Shown: positions 39,097 to 47,492, counted from the stretch's first letter. The stretch: 64,000 nucleotides of DNA from Billgrantia montanilacus (GCF_003336675.1 NZ_QPII01000007.1:62001-126000); one strand, 5' to 3'. The notes: generated by a model not told the origin, from the sequence alone. Numbers and translations: made by a program.

Positions 39097-41000
39097 CGGA
39101 AGGCCTCCTGTTCCGTTGCGGTAAAGGATTTCTCGAGCTTGGCGAGCTCCCGTCGGGCGGCCCGATGGATATGTGTCATCTGCACCGGTTCCGGTATGGC
39201 TGCGGCCAGGTAGGTGGCGTTGAGCGCGACGGAGCGGATGGAACCACCGGAAATGCTCAGGCGCGCAAGCGCCTGCGGGTCCAGCCCCTGTCTGGGCGTG
39301 TCGTCGGGAAAGATGCGTTTCCATATCTCTGCGCGGGCCGCCGCGTCAGGGAAGGGGAAGTTCACGATATAGCGCAGCCGCCGCAGGAAGGCGGTGTCGA
39401 GAGCTGACTTCTGGTTGGTGGTCAGGATGGCGAGGCCACGGTAGGCCTCCATTTTCTGCAGCAGGTAGCTCACCTCGACATTGGCGTAGCGGTCGTGGCT
39501 GTCCTTGACGTCGGAGCGCTTGCCGAACAGGGCGTCAGCTTCATCGAACAGCAGGATGGCGCCGCCGTTCTCGGCAGCGGCAAAGATACGGGCGAGGTTC
39601 TTTTCCGTTTCGCCGATGTACTTGCTGACCACTTGGCTCAGGTCGATTTGGTACAGATCCAGGGACAAGACCCCGGCTATCACCTCGGCCGCAAGTGTCT
39701 TGCCGGTGCCCGAGGGGCCGGCAAAGAGCGCCGTTGAGCCCAGACCCCTGGGGCTGTGGGCGGCCCAGCCCCAGCGATGGTTGACACGCCAGGCATTGCG
39801 CAGCTGGCCGGCGAGGTCCTGCAACACCTGCAACTGACCGGGTGGCAGTACGAGATCGTTCCAGTTCGCGCTGCTTTCTATCCGCTCGGCCAGCCCGTCC
39901 AGTGCCCGGCGGCCTTGGGCGCGAGCGGCACTCCAAAGTGTCGGCGCCAGTGCTTCCGGGAGGGTCTCGGGATTGGCGGCAAGTGCCGTGGCCGCTGCGA
40001 TCGCGGGTGCATCGAGGGTAAATTGCGTGGCCAAACGGTCGAGATCCGTGCCGAGGGCGTCGGCCCTTGTGCCCAGAGTGTTGCGCCAGATTTCCCGGCA
40101 CTCATCGGGGCTGGGAGGGAGAAGCTCGAGTCTCAACCTGGGAGAGCGGTCGGACAGGGGCGGATCCACGGCGGAGAGGATGGTCGGGCCGGTGACCAGG
40201 TTGGTGAGAGTTGCCGCGACCGCGCTGTTGTCCGCCTCGGTCTCGATCAATGTTACCGCGTTGGACAGTGCCATTTCCCGGTCGAGCAAGACGGCAAGGG
40301 CGGAGCGTTGTGCCCAGTCAGACGGGATGTCAGCGGCGTGGAGGCGGTAGAGCTGCACCCCGAGTTCCGCCGCCGCAGCGGCGGCAAGCGCTCGCTTGGA
40401 CAGCGGGTCGGGGCCGCCGAGGAGTATGACCGGCAGTCGCTCCGTTGTCCGCCATGCCGCGATTATAGCGCGGACAAGCTGGTGTCCGGGCAGGCCGATG
40501 GCCGGTTCGGCGACGGTGCGATGCAATAGCCCCTCCAGCCTGGCGTCGATATAAGTCGTGCCGAGCAGTGCGTGCAGGATACGCTCGTCAAGCTGCAGCC
40601 GTCTCTGGTGCAGCGGCCCCTGGCCAACCAGCTCGACGATTCGCCAGAAGCGCAGCGGAGCCTCCGGACACAGCAGGTCCCACACCTGCGGGCCGAACAA
40701 CTGTCTGGCCAGCGCGAGGTCAAGGTGGCCGCTGCCGTTGCAAGCCTTGATCGACTCGCCGATCACCGGGTCGGTTTCATGGCCTGCTGCCAGACTGATC
40801 AGCGCAAGCTCCGTATCGTTCAGGTTGAAGGTCCGGGCGATGGTTGGCAGTGCCGAGGCTTCGGGAATGGCAACAGGGGGCAGTGACTTGCCTTCAGCCA
40901 GCGCCCGCAGCCGCGTGGCGACATTGTCGAGGGCCGCATCCAGTCCCTGGCGGAGCATTGCCAGTGTCATGTCGCGTGGCCTACCTATGGCGGCCGTCAT
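39093..41000 (-). CDS. AAA+ ATPase of the contractile injection system (Pvc15/Afp15-like)
   Basis: 635 aa. The C-terminal AAA+ domain is complete: Walker A GPSGTGKT (428-435), Walker B ILLFDEADALFG (about 482-493), sensor 1 ILTTNQ (525-530) and Arg finger FLRRLR (538-543). The N-terminal half carries what looks like a second, decayed AAA fold (VILLGGPDPLSKRALAAAAA, 191-210, with no P-loop Lys in the right place) preceded by a winged-helix-like region. In PVC and Afp this ATPase is needed for assembly or cargo loading. 4-base overlaps with the DUF4255 gene and the small gene. Confidence 0.9.
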   Translation of the reverse strand: MTAAIGRPRDMTLAMLRQGLDAALDNVATRLRALAEGKSLPPVAIPEASALPTIARTFNLNDTELALISLAAGHETDPVIGESIKACNGSGHLDLALARQLFGPQVWDLLCPEAPLRFWRIVELVGQGPLHQRRLQLDERILHALLGTTYIDARLEGLLHRTVAEPAIGLPGHQLVRAIIAAWRTTERLPVILLGGPDPLSKRALAAAAAAELGVQLYRLHAADIPSDWAQRSALAVLLDREMALSNAVTLIETEADNSAVAATLTNLVTGPTILSAVDPPLSDRSPRLRLELLPPSPDECREIWRNTLGTRADALGTDLDRLATQFTLDAPAIAAATALAANPETLPEALAPTLWSAARAQGRRALDGLAERIESSANWNDLVLPPGQLQVLQDLAGQLRNAWRVNHRWGWAAHSPRGLGSTALFAGPSGTGKTLAAEVIAGVLSLDLYQIDLSQVVSKYIGETEKNLARIFAAAENGGAILLFDEADALFGKRSDVKDSHDRYANVEVSYLLQKMEAYRGLAILTTNQKSALDTAFLRRLRYIVNFPFPDAAARAEIWKRIFPDDTPRQGLDPQALARLSISGGSIRSVALNATYLAAAIPEPVQMTHIHRAARRELAKLEKSFTATEQEAFR

Positions 41001-42343
41001 GGGATGACCACCGTTTCAAGGCTGGGTGGCATGGTGGCCAGGTTGATGACCGGGCTGTCGATGCCATCGACGCGCAGGCGCACCGGCACCTCGGCACCGC
41101 TGGTAAGGCCAGCGAAGGTCGCGGTGGCGTTGGAGGTTGCGGTGGCGGGGCTGGTCACAATCTCCATCTGCTGGCCGGCGAGGATGGCGAGCGTCTGGCC
41201 CGGTCGAATCGGCGGACTACAGGTCATGGTGATCTCGACGTCCGGCGGCGCTGCGACGGCGCTCGGGGCGCTGGCAGGCGCCAGGGCCAGCGGCAGGGCG
41301 TTTGACACGAATTCGCGGCCGTCGACGTGGCGGACCAGTACGTCGATGACATAGGGGCCGACGCGCCAGCTGGTCGGATCGTTCACAGTACCCTCTGCGA
41401 GGCTGCCCGGAGTGACGGCGGTGGTAGTCGGGAGTTGGACCTCCAGCCGGATCGGTGCGGCGGGGGACAATGGTGCCATCGTCAGCACCACTCCGGTCCC
41501 GGGTTCGGTGAAGCGTACTGTAACCTCGGTTCCGGCCGCGCCTCCGTCAAGGGAGAAGCCGGTGATCTCAACGGTGCCTCCGAGGCGCATTACCGGATGG
41601 CCATCTGTGGGCAGGACAGTGGTGATGGTGGGCACGCTGGTGGAAAGGTTTGGGCGTACGCGTACCCCGGGGTCGCGTCCGGTAGCAGGGTCGGTCAGGC
41701 CACCGCGAGACAGGACCGGCAGTGGTGCGCGGGTGGGCAGTTCGCGTTCGATCAGGACTAACGAGACGTTATACGCGACCGTGGTACGGTAGCTGGCCTG
41801 GAATGCGGTCCAGAGCTTGGACATGTCGTCCATGGACAGTGTCTGGGGTGTGATTTTCAGCAGTTCGATCTGGTCGGCGAGTTGCGAGACGCGGATGGGG
41901 TCGAACTCTTCGGGCAGGATATCGTCGATCGCGGCCAGCTCAAGGGCCGCGCGGATGGTTTCGCGGCCCAGGATCGCCTGTTCGTGGAAGAGCTGCATGG
42001 CGTAGCCGAGCAGGATTTCGGCGTGCAGTTCCTCTCCCGAGACCGCCGTCAGGATGTAATGCAGGTCCAGAGCCATCCGGGGGCGCTGCGTAAGCCGGCC
42101 CTCCCGGTTGCGCGTCGGCAGATCCTCGTTGCGCAGCGCCGCATTAGGGGATAGGCGGTACAGGAAGAGATTGAGCTGGGTCGACTGATCCGCTCCATTA
42201 TCGGAGACCACGCGATCTGGTGGCAGCGCGGTTACTGTGAAATCGGCGCCTAGCGCTTGCGAGACGTTGCCGTTGATCAATGTGTCGTTGATCAGATCCT
42301 TCAGGAGTCGGGTGACGGCAGCTATGGCAAGCACGTTACTCAT
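40997..42343 (-). CDS. Pvc16/DUF4255 tail cap (terminator) protein with Ig-like C-terminal domains
   Basis: 448 aa. Residues 1-200 match the Pvc16 N-terminal (DUF4255) family: MSNVLAIAAVTRLLKDLIND, STQLNLFLYRLSPNAALRNE, LALDLHYILTAVSGEELHAE. This protein caps the end of the sheath-tube particle. The C-terminal half adds two beta domains; one, VMRLGGTVEITGFSLDG, reads as an IPT/TIG-type Ig fold. Such additions are seen in some CIS caps and could decorate the end distal to the baseplate. 4-base overlaps with both neighbours. Confidence 0.85.
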   Translation of the reverse strand: MSNVLAIAAVTRLLKDLINDTLINGNVSQALGADFTVTALPPDRVVSDNGADQSTQLNLFLYRLSPNAALRNEDLPTRNREGRLTQRPRMALDLHYILTAVSGEELHAEILLGYAMQLFHEQAILGRETIRAALELAAIDDILPEEFDPIRVSQLADQIELLKITPQTLSMDDMSKLWTAFQASYRTTVAYNVSLVLIERELPTRAPLPVLSRGGLTDPATGRDPGVRVRPNLSTSVPTITTVLPTDGHPVMRLGGTVEITGFSLDGGAAGTEVTVRFTEPGTGVVLTMAPLSPAAPIRLEVQLPTTTAVTPGSLAEGTVNDPTSWRVGPYVIDVLVRHVDGREFVSNALPLALAPASAPSAVAAPPDVEITMTCSPPIRPGQTLAILAGQQMEIVTSPATATSNATATFAGLTSGAEVPVRLRVDGIDSPVINLATMPPSLETVVIP

Positions 42344-43116
42344 GACCGTCTCCCTCTGAGGTAATCCGAGAGCGACGGCAGGCTGCGGGCGGGTGTTGCC
42401 GGACGCTTCTGTGGGGCGGGTTTCGGGGCCTCGCTGCGGATGTCGAGCCGGCCGATATGAATACTGATTTCTGGGGATGTCTCTTCGTCCGGTGCAAAGG
42501 GCCCGTTGATTGCATCGAGCGGCGATACAGTGTCTGCCACTGCCAGGTTCCCGGTGAGGCTAGTGGCCGGCTTGGTCGGCAGGAGCGGTTCCGGGGCAAG
42601 GTGCGGTGGTTCGCGGTGTTCCGGCTGAGTATGCTCGAGATCATCTCTGTGGCTGGGTATCTGAGGCCTGTATCCCGAGGGCTCTTGCAGGGGTGCGAGC
42701 GGTGGCCGTACCGACGGGGCTTCCGGCAGGAGCGGAGTGGGAACCGTTGGGGCAGTCAATATTGCGGGTGCTGCATCGCCGGTTTCTGGGCGCTTGGGGG
42801 TGATGGGGTGAGAGCCGCCTGGGCGCGCTTTGGATACCGTTGTTTGCAACGGCGCAGGTGCCGTTGGGGTTGTGCGTCGGTGCTGCTCAAGGGAGGCCGT
42901 TTTGGATTCAGTAGAAGAGGCAGAGGTAGGGCGTGGATCTTCCTCTTCGGATTCAGTTGACGGTGCAGGAGTTGGGTGTGCGCTTTGCTCGGCGTAACGT
43001 TCCTGAAATCCGGTCTCTCGGATGCCGGATTCGAAGCGGGAGGGAAGACGCGGACGGAGGCCCGCGAACGAATCCCCCGTCGCGCGGCCGACTAGCCTTT
43101 GCAGTACCTCGTTCAT
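42340..43116 (-). CDS. Proline-rich disordered CIS protein
   Basis: 258 aa, low complexity. Residues about 48-200 are dominated by Pro, Ser, Thr and Glu (for example RTTPTAPAPLQTT, LPEAPSVRPPLAP). The two ends are conserved-looking: MNEVLQRLVGRATG at the start and EISIHIGRLDIRSEAP, then LPSLSDYLRGRRS at the end. It is probably a flexible linker or assembly scaffold. It sits between the gp26-like chaperone and the cap gene, where a protein of this style is common in CIS loci. I find no heptad or long helix that would make it a classical tape measure. Confidence 0.65.
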   Translation of the reverse strand: MNEVLQRLVGRATGDSFAGLRPRLPSRFESGIRETGFQERYAEQSAHPTPAPSTESEEEDPRPTSASSTESKTASLEQHRRTTPTAPAPLQTTVSKARPGGSHPITPKRPETGDAAPAILTAPTVPTPLLPEAPSVRPPLAPLQEPSGYRPQIPSHRDDLEHTQPEHREPPHLAPEPLLPTKPATSLTGNLAVADTVSPLDAINGPFAPDEETSPEISIHIGRLDIRSEAPKPAPQKRPATPARSLPSLSDYLRGRRS

Positions 43117-43787
43117 ACCCGCCTCGCATGGGTCAGGTAGATCATGCGGCGGGCCGGGCTCAGCGACAGGATGTCACGCTGGGACCAGCCGAAGGCGGCG
43201 GCTAGCTCGGACACTTCACTCAGTAGCCCAAGTGCCGCCGCTTCAATCTCGGCCCAAACATGGGTTGCCACATCGAGCGTTTCCGACCAGTGGGCGCCGC
43301 ATTCGGAACATGTGATTCGGATGGTAAGTTCCGCCGCGCTGGCTTCCTCCGCGATTCGCCGGTCGAGCGCCTCCGCCTCTGCCCCCACTACCTGGCGTAC
43401 CGACAGCCGGGCACGGAGCGCCGAAGCCAATTTATCGGGCGATACACCACAGACGGCGGCCAAATCGCGGCTGGTCAGCGGCCGCAGCGTCCCATCCCCT
43501 GCGTTGGCCGGAGGGAGGATCTCGCACAGACTGTTTACGTCGAGTTCCATCTCCAGCTCGGTTCCGCAGTCGGGACAGGCAGTGCGAGCCGGGAGTGTCG
43601 GGCCAAAGGCGTCGGCGCGAATCGATAGCAATAGCCGGTCCCGTTCGGCAATCGGCAGATCCGCAGGATCACCATTTTCATGAGCACCTGCAGCCCACAG
43701 GATTGCCATGGCCCGGTCGAGCGGGCGTCGCATGACACCGGTCTCCCATGCCGCAAGAATGCCAGACGCAGCCAGTCTATGTTCCAT
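43113..43787 (-). CDS. T4 gp26-like baseplate hub assembly chaperone, zinc-ribbon type
   Basis: 224 aa. It resembles the T4 base-plate protein family found directly after the tube gene in many CIS loci: DLPIAERDRLLLSIRADAFG, a first pair CPDCG (71-74), the central SRDLAAVCGVSPDKLASALR, and a second pair CSECG (160-163), together a split zinc ribbon. The ATG at 43787 is used because AAGGAGGGGGTCAG precedes it; the frame is open further upstream but without a site. Probably a non-structural assembly factor. Overlaps the proline-rich gene by 4 bases. Confidence 0.75.
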   Translation of the reverse strand: MEHRLAASGILAAWETGVMRRPLDRAMAILWAAGAHENGDPADLPIAERDRLLLSIRADAFGPTLPARTACPDCGTELEMELDVNSLCEILPPANAGDGTLRPLTSRDLAAVCGVSPDKLASALRARLSVRQVVGAEAEALDRRIAEEASAAELTIRITCSECGAHWSETLDVATHVWAEIEAAALGLLSEVSELAAAFGWSQRDILSLSPARRMIYLTHARRV

Positions 43788-43844
43788 CTGACCCCCTCCT
43801 TTTAGGACGCACCTATCCAGAGTCCAGCCAACCCCTTCCTTCAA

Positions 43845-44360
43845 TCAGTCGATGGTCGGTTCTGCGGGTTCCTGCACCTCGACGTCGCGCGCCCAGCCCT
43901 CGTTCTCGAGCTTGATGGACTGGATGGCAACAGCATTGGCGTTGCTGTCGAGTTCCGGGAGGGCCTGAAACTCGGAGACCCAGCAGCGGAATACCTGGTA
44001 GGCGATCGCAAGCTGGCCGGCCTCGTTGTACATTTCGATGATGATGTCCTTGCGGAAGTCGGCAAGCGAACTCTCTGCACCAAGACCGGCGCCAAAGTTC
44101 CACACTTTATTTGCCCAGTTCTCAAATTCCGGATCGTGGGTGACACCGCGTTCCAACATGATCGGTTCGAACTTGGAGCGGCCGGGAGATTTCCGGTCCG
44201 TGGAGGGATCGCCGCCAACTCTATGTTCGACCACTTCGGTCGTGCGTTTTAGGGCGCCGACCTTGGAAATACCCGCGACGAAGCGACCGTCCCAGCGGAT
44301 ACGGAATTTGAAGTTTTTGTAGGGATCGAAACGCCGCGGATTCACACTGAATTCAGCCAT
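43845..44360 (-). CDS. Inner tube protein (T4 gp19-like / Hcp-like)
   Basis: 171 aa, the single inner-tube gene of the machine. Motifs are NPRRFDPYKNFKFRIRWDGR, VAGISKVGALKRTTEVVEHR, SKFEPIMLERGVTHDPEFEN and YQVFRCWVSEFQALPELDSN, typical of phage tail tube proteins of the gp19 family. Hexameric rings stack to make the conduit for cargo. The start follows GAGGAGAGAGTCCC. It is 12 bases after the sheath gene, the universal sheath-tube order. Only one tube paralogue is present, unlike the two of the Pvc/Afp type. Confidence 0.93.
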   Translation of the reverse strand: MAEFSVNPRRFDPYKNFKFRIRWDGRFVAGISKVGALKRTTEVVEHRVGGDPSTDRKSPGRSKFEPIMLERGVTHDPEFENWANKVWNFGAGLGAESSLADFRKDIIIEMYNEAGQLAIAYQVFRCWVSEFQALPELDSNANAVAIQSIKLENEGWARDVEVQEPAEPTID

Positions 44361-44372
44361 GGGACTCTCTCC

Positions 44373-46652
44373 TCAGCTCTCAACCTGACCGGCTATTTGC
44401 TGGAGTTTGATGACCACGAATTCGGCCGGTTTGAGCGGCGCGAAGCCCACGTGGATATTGACGATTCCCAGATCGATGTCTGCCTGGGGGGTTGTGGTGG
44501 AATCGCACTTCACGAAATAGGCCTCGCGCGGAGAGGTTCCCTGGAAGGCGCCCTGCCGGAAGAGGCGGTTCATAAAGGAGCCGACCGCCAGCCGAATCTC
44601 CGCCCAGAGCGGCTCGTCGTTGGGCTCGAATACGGCGAACTGGGTGCCGCGGTAAAGACTCTCTTCAATGTAAAGTGCGGTGCGGCGGATGGGGATGTAT
44701 TTCCATTCACTGGTGCGAGCGTCCGCGCCTACCAGCGTGCGTGCACCCCAGCTCACCGTGCCGTAGACGGGGAATGTGCGCAGACAGTTGAGGCCCAGCG
44801 GGTTGAGCACGCCGTTCTCCGGATCGGAGAGTAGATAATCGAGTGCTTGAACGCCCCGCAGCCCGGCCTCGATTCCGGCGGGGGCCTTCCAGATGCCGCG
44901 CCTGTTGTCCGTGCGCGCCCAGAGGCCGGCCATCAGTCCGGAATTGGGGAAAGAGCGGAGCCGCCCCTTTTGCAGCGGATCGGCCAGGTGAATACGCGGG
45001 AAATATGCTGCGGCGTTGTTGCTTTTCAGTGAAGTATTGGCACCGTCGTTGATCCAGTCCCGCGCCTCGTCGAGCGTGTCCACATTCGGGTCCATGTCGA
45101 CGATCACCATTGACCGACGCTCCTCCGCATAGGTGATCGCCTCACCGAGCGCGGCAATATTATGCACACCGGGAATACAGAGGATGTTGACGATGTCGGC
45201 GTTTTCCAGTGCGTAAATCCCCGTCTTCTCCGCCCGGTTGCCAGTGAGTTGGGCGGTGCCCGTGGGTGGGTTGCCGTCGCTGCCGAGAGTGCCGGGCTGC
45301 TGGGCGGCCTTGCTTTCCCCGATTCCAGGCTGATAGGCGGTGATATTGACGAAGGTGTCCGTTCCGGAGAGCAGCAGGGCATCCGCGCCGTCGCCCTCGA
45401 AGGTGAAACCGAGCCCCGGAACCGAGGCGCTGGGAACAATGACCAGGGCATTGTCCACGACTTCCACGCGCGCGCCGGAAAAGGCAGGGATGGCACTCGC
45501 AGTGAGCCCCGCCTGTAATTGAGTGCGCGCTGCACCGAGAGTGGCGGGAACGGGGGTCAGGTTGATGGTGAGTGTTTCGATCGCCCCGCCGATGACGGCA
45601 CCACTCGAATCTAGATTGACGAGGTTGACCGTTACGGGGTCGTTATCGGCCAGCCCCACTGTGCTGAAGTCTTCGATGCGTCCTCCCGTGGTACCCGAGG
45701 CGGCGGGGCGGGTTGCGGCGGCGCCGGCCACCTCGCGCCCGCCGTTGACCACCCCGAGGCCGAGCACCGCCGCCACGTTCTGAGAGGAGGCGTTGCGGAA
45801 GACGACGGATGAATGTCTGTTGCTGGTAGCTGACTGGCATTCCAGCACACCCGCGTTGTTGGTACAGGTGAAGCCGGTGACACCATCGATGGCGTTCACC
45901 TGCAGGGCGATCCGATCTGCCAGCGCGTCGACGCTGGCCAGATCATTTGCGCCGTCGAAGAGCCGGATTTCGGTCATTATGCCGCCGTCGACCGAGACGC
46001 TGAGCCGGCGGGTGTTCTCGGTCAGCGCGGTCACATCGGCATCTGTCAGTGTTATGCCGCTGACAGAGGTACCCGCCGTAGTGCCCGGCAGATCAGCGTC
46101 GGTAAGCTCAACCAGATTCGAGGCTGCATTGACCGTATCGGGGGCATAGGTCGCAGCGCGGTCATTCATGGACAGGTTACGGTGGGTCTCGGTCCGCAAT
46201 GGCACCAGACGGCCGTTGCGCTCGCCCATCTCGGTAACGGTGAGGTTGAAAGTGTTGGCCGGGTCCGCCGTGGCGTGATCCACCATGAGCATCAGACTGT
46301 TGCCCCAAACGCCTTCACTCGACGCCGTGACGGTCAGGGTGAGAGTGCCGTCAGTCGTTTCCAGGCCGACGCTAGCGACCTCAGCGTTTTCGGCGATGCG
46401 CACGATCCAGCAGGTCCCGCCTCCGTTGAGGAAGAAATGGTTGACCGCGTAGGAGAGATCGCTGTCGACGTTCAGACCACCGAAACTGCGTTCGAAATCT
46501 GCAAAGCTGAAAATTTGCTGGGCCTTGTCCACCGGCCCTCGGCCCGTGTAGCCGACAAATGCCGCGATGGATGTTGGGACGCCAGCGATGGCACGCGACC
46601 CGCTGGGAACTTCTTCGATATAGACGCCGGGGTAGGTCAAGGAAGAAGGCAT
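44373..46652 (-). CDS. Contractile tail sheath protein, enlarged
   Basis: 759 aa, first gene of the operon. The N-terminus LTYPGVYIEEVPSGSRAIAG, then TSIAAFVGYTGRGP, and the C-terminal core (PIRRTALYIEESLYRGTQFA, VFEPNDEPLWAEIRLAVGSF, IHVGFAPLKPAEFVVIKLQQ) are diagnostic of contractile sheaths. It is much longer than the ~350-500 aa of compact sheaths. The extra length is a central insertion (about 130-470) with two related modules (about 215-300 and 358-430) that probably sit on the outside of the particle. Only one sheath gene is present, against three in Pvc/Afp. The start follows GAGAGGAACCGCGTC. Confidence 0.94.
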   Translation of the reverse strand: MPSSLTYPGVYIEEVPSGSRAIAGVPTSIAAFVGYTGRGPVDKAQQIFSFADFERSFGGLNVDSDLSYAVNHFFLNGGGTCWIVRIAENAEVASVGLETTDGTLTLTVTASSEGVWGNSLMLMVDHATADPANTFNLTVTEMGERNGRLVPLRTETHRNLSMNDRAATYAPDTVNAASNLVELTDADLPGTTAGTSVSGITLTDADVTALTENTRRLSVSVDGGIMTEIRLFDGANDLASVDALADRIALQVNAIDGVTGFTCTNNAGVLECQSATSNRHSSVVFRNASSQNVAAVLGLGVVNGGREVAGAAATRPAASGTTGGRIEDFSTVGLADNDPVTVNLVNLDSSGAVIGGAIETLTINLTPVPATLGAARTQLQAGLTASAIPAFSGARVEVVDNALVIVPSASVPGLGFTFEGDGADALLLSGTDTFVNITAYQPGIGESKAAQQPGTLGSDGNPPTGTAQLTGNRAEKTGIYALENADIVNILCIPGVHNIAALGEAITYAEERRSMVIVDMDPNVDTLDEARDWINDGANTSLKSNNAAAYFPRIHLADPLQKGRLRSFPNSGLMAGLWARTDNRRGIWKAPAGIEAGLRGVQALDYLLSDPENGVLNPLGLNCLRTFPVYGTVSWGARTLVGADARTSEWKYIPIRRTALYIEESLYRGTQFAVFEPNDEPLWAEIRLAVGSFMNRLFRQGAFQGTSPREAYFVKCDSTTTPQADIDLGIVNIHVGFAPLKPAEFVVIKLQQIAGQVES

Positions 46653-46713
46653 GACGCGGTTCCTCTCTCGGGAAAGTCACGGCGCTTGTTTATGGCAACA
46701 GCTCACCGCGCCG

Positions 46714-46735
46714 TAGTTCAAGACATAGTTCAAGA
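46714..46735. promoter_or_regulatory. Direct repeat upstream of the CIS operon
   Basis: TAGTTCAAGA occurs twice (46714-46723, 46726-46735) with a 12-base period, 62-83 bases before the sheath ATG on the minus strand. Each copy offers TTGAAC when read on the minus strand. It could be an operator or tandem activator site; no convincing -10 box was found at the right distance. Confidence 0.4.
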
Positions 46736-47038
46736 ACACGGTGCTGCGCATGCAAGTGTGATTGATGCATGATTCAAGCTAGTAAGGGGAGGGGGGGAAA
46801 TCCAGTAATTATTTCTCTAGGAAAGAAGGGTCTCATGGAGTGTCGGGATTGAGGGACATGTCGCAAGGTTTCATCGAGATGAAGCTTTTGTGGGAGAAAA
46901 TAAGGCGACCCATCAAGAAAAGCTATATATGAGAGAAACAATGGAAAAGCATGAGCTATCCAGGAAGAAGGCAGGAAGCCTGTCCCCATGATCGCTTGTC
47001 GAGCCCTGATCGACGGCCGGGAACTGACTTGTTGTCGG

Positions 47039-47063
47039 CAGGGGGCGCCCATGGAGCCCCCTG
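47039..47063 (-). terminator. Hairpin downstream of slyX
   Basis: CAGGGGGC and GCCCCCTG form a perfect 8-bp stem with a 9-base loop, starting 41 bases past the slyX stop. No U-run follows on either strand. Confidence 0.5.
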
Positions 47064-47104
47064 CTGGTGACCGCTCCCGGTCGTCGAGGATCGCGGCCGC
47101 GGCG

Positions 47105-47383
47105 CTAGTAATGCGGTGGCACCTCGTCCTGTGGTGACGGTGCCGCCATATCGATCTCCTGCAGCGCCTGCTGCTGGTCGCGTAGCTTCTGCTGCATCAC
47201 GCTGTTGATCCTCTCCAGCTGCATCAGGCGCTTCTCCTGTGCCGCCACCGCTTCGTCCAGCGTATCCAGCCAGTGCTCCTGATGGGCGATGCGGCTTTCC
47301 AGCGCTTCCAGTCGCGATAACAGCCAGGCGGACGTCTGATCGGGGCTCATGCTAGAATCGTTGCGCTGTGTGTCTCTGTTCAT
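47105..47383 (-). CDS. slyX: SlyX family protein
   Basis: 92 aa coiled-coil protein of the SlyX family (LEALESRIAHQEHWLDTLDE, then LMQLERINSVMQQKLRDQQQ and the C-terminal PPHY). The PPHY end is typical. The start at 47383 is chosen because GAAGGTGTCACG precedes it; a later ATG (47350) has no site. Function unknown in the family. Divergent from the membrane cold-shock protein. Confidence 0.88.
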   Translation of the reverse strand: MNRDTQRNDSSMSPDQTSAWLLSRLEALESRIAHQEHWLDTLDEAVAAQEKRLMQLERINSVMQQKLRDQQQALQEIDMAAPSPQDEVPPHY

Positions 47384-47492
47384 CGTGACACCTTCGTCGG
47401 GCGATGTGGCCGTGTGCCGTCTCGTCATCGGACATCCTGTTTCGTCGTATCACCATCACCATTTCACCACAACAAGTGAGCATTACGGATCC

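Larger units (their letters stand above)
46653..47104. other. AT-rich intergenic region upstream of the CIS operon
   Basis: The 452 bases between the sheath gene and slyX show no gene I can support. The region is clearly richer in AT than its surroundings (the line at 46921 has 26 G+C of 60). It should hold the CIS promoter (minus strand) and the end of the slyX unit. It contains a direct repeat, a CATGCA/TGCATG half-site pair (46749-46754 and 46766-46771), a G-run at 46787-46797 and a hairpin at 47039-47063. A 92-codon open frame on the minus strand here has no family features. Confidence 0.7.

Noticed and set aside
38836-39324. Longer 162-codon version of the small CIS gene
   Set aside because: Its first 76 codons lie inside the ATPase gene; the ATG at 39096 with the ATGA overlap gives the sensible protein.
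18629-46652. Prophage interpretation of the central island
   Set aside because: No capsid, portal, terminase, integrase, replication, holin or endolysin genes; DUF4157, Pvc16 and CIS-type AAA+ genes mark an injection system.
18629-46652. Type VI secretion system interpretation
   Set aside because: No TssJ/L/M membrane complex, ClpV, or TssB/C pair; the single-chain sheath and gp19-like tube point to an eCIS/phage-tail lineage.
46774-47052. 92-codon minus-strand frame in the AT-rich gap
   Set aside because: No ribosome site, no motif, and it overlaps the hairpin at 47039; more likely non-coding leader.
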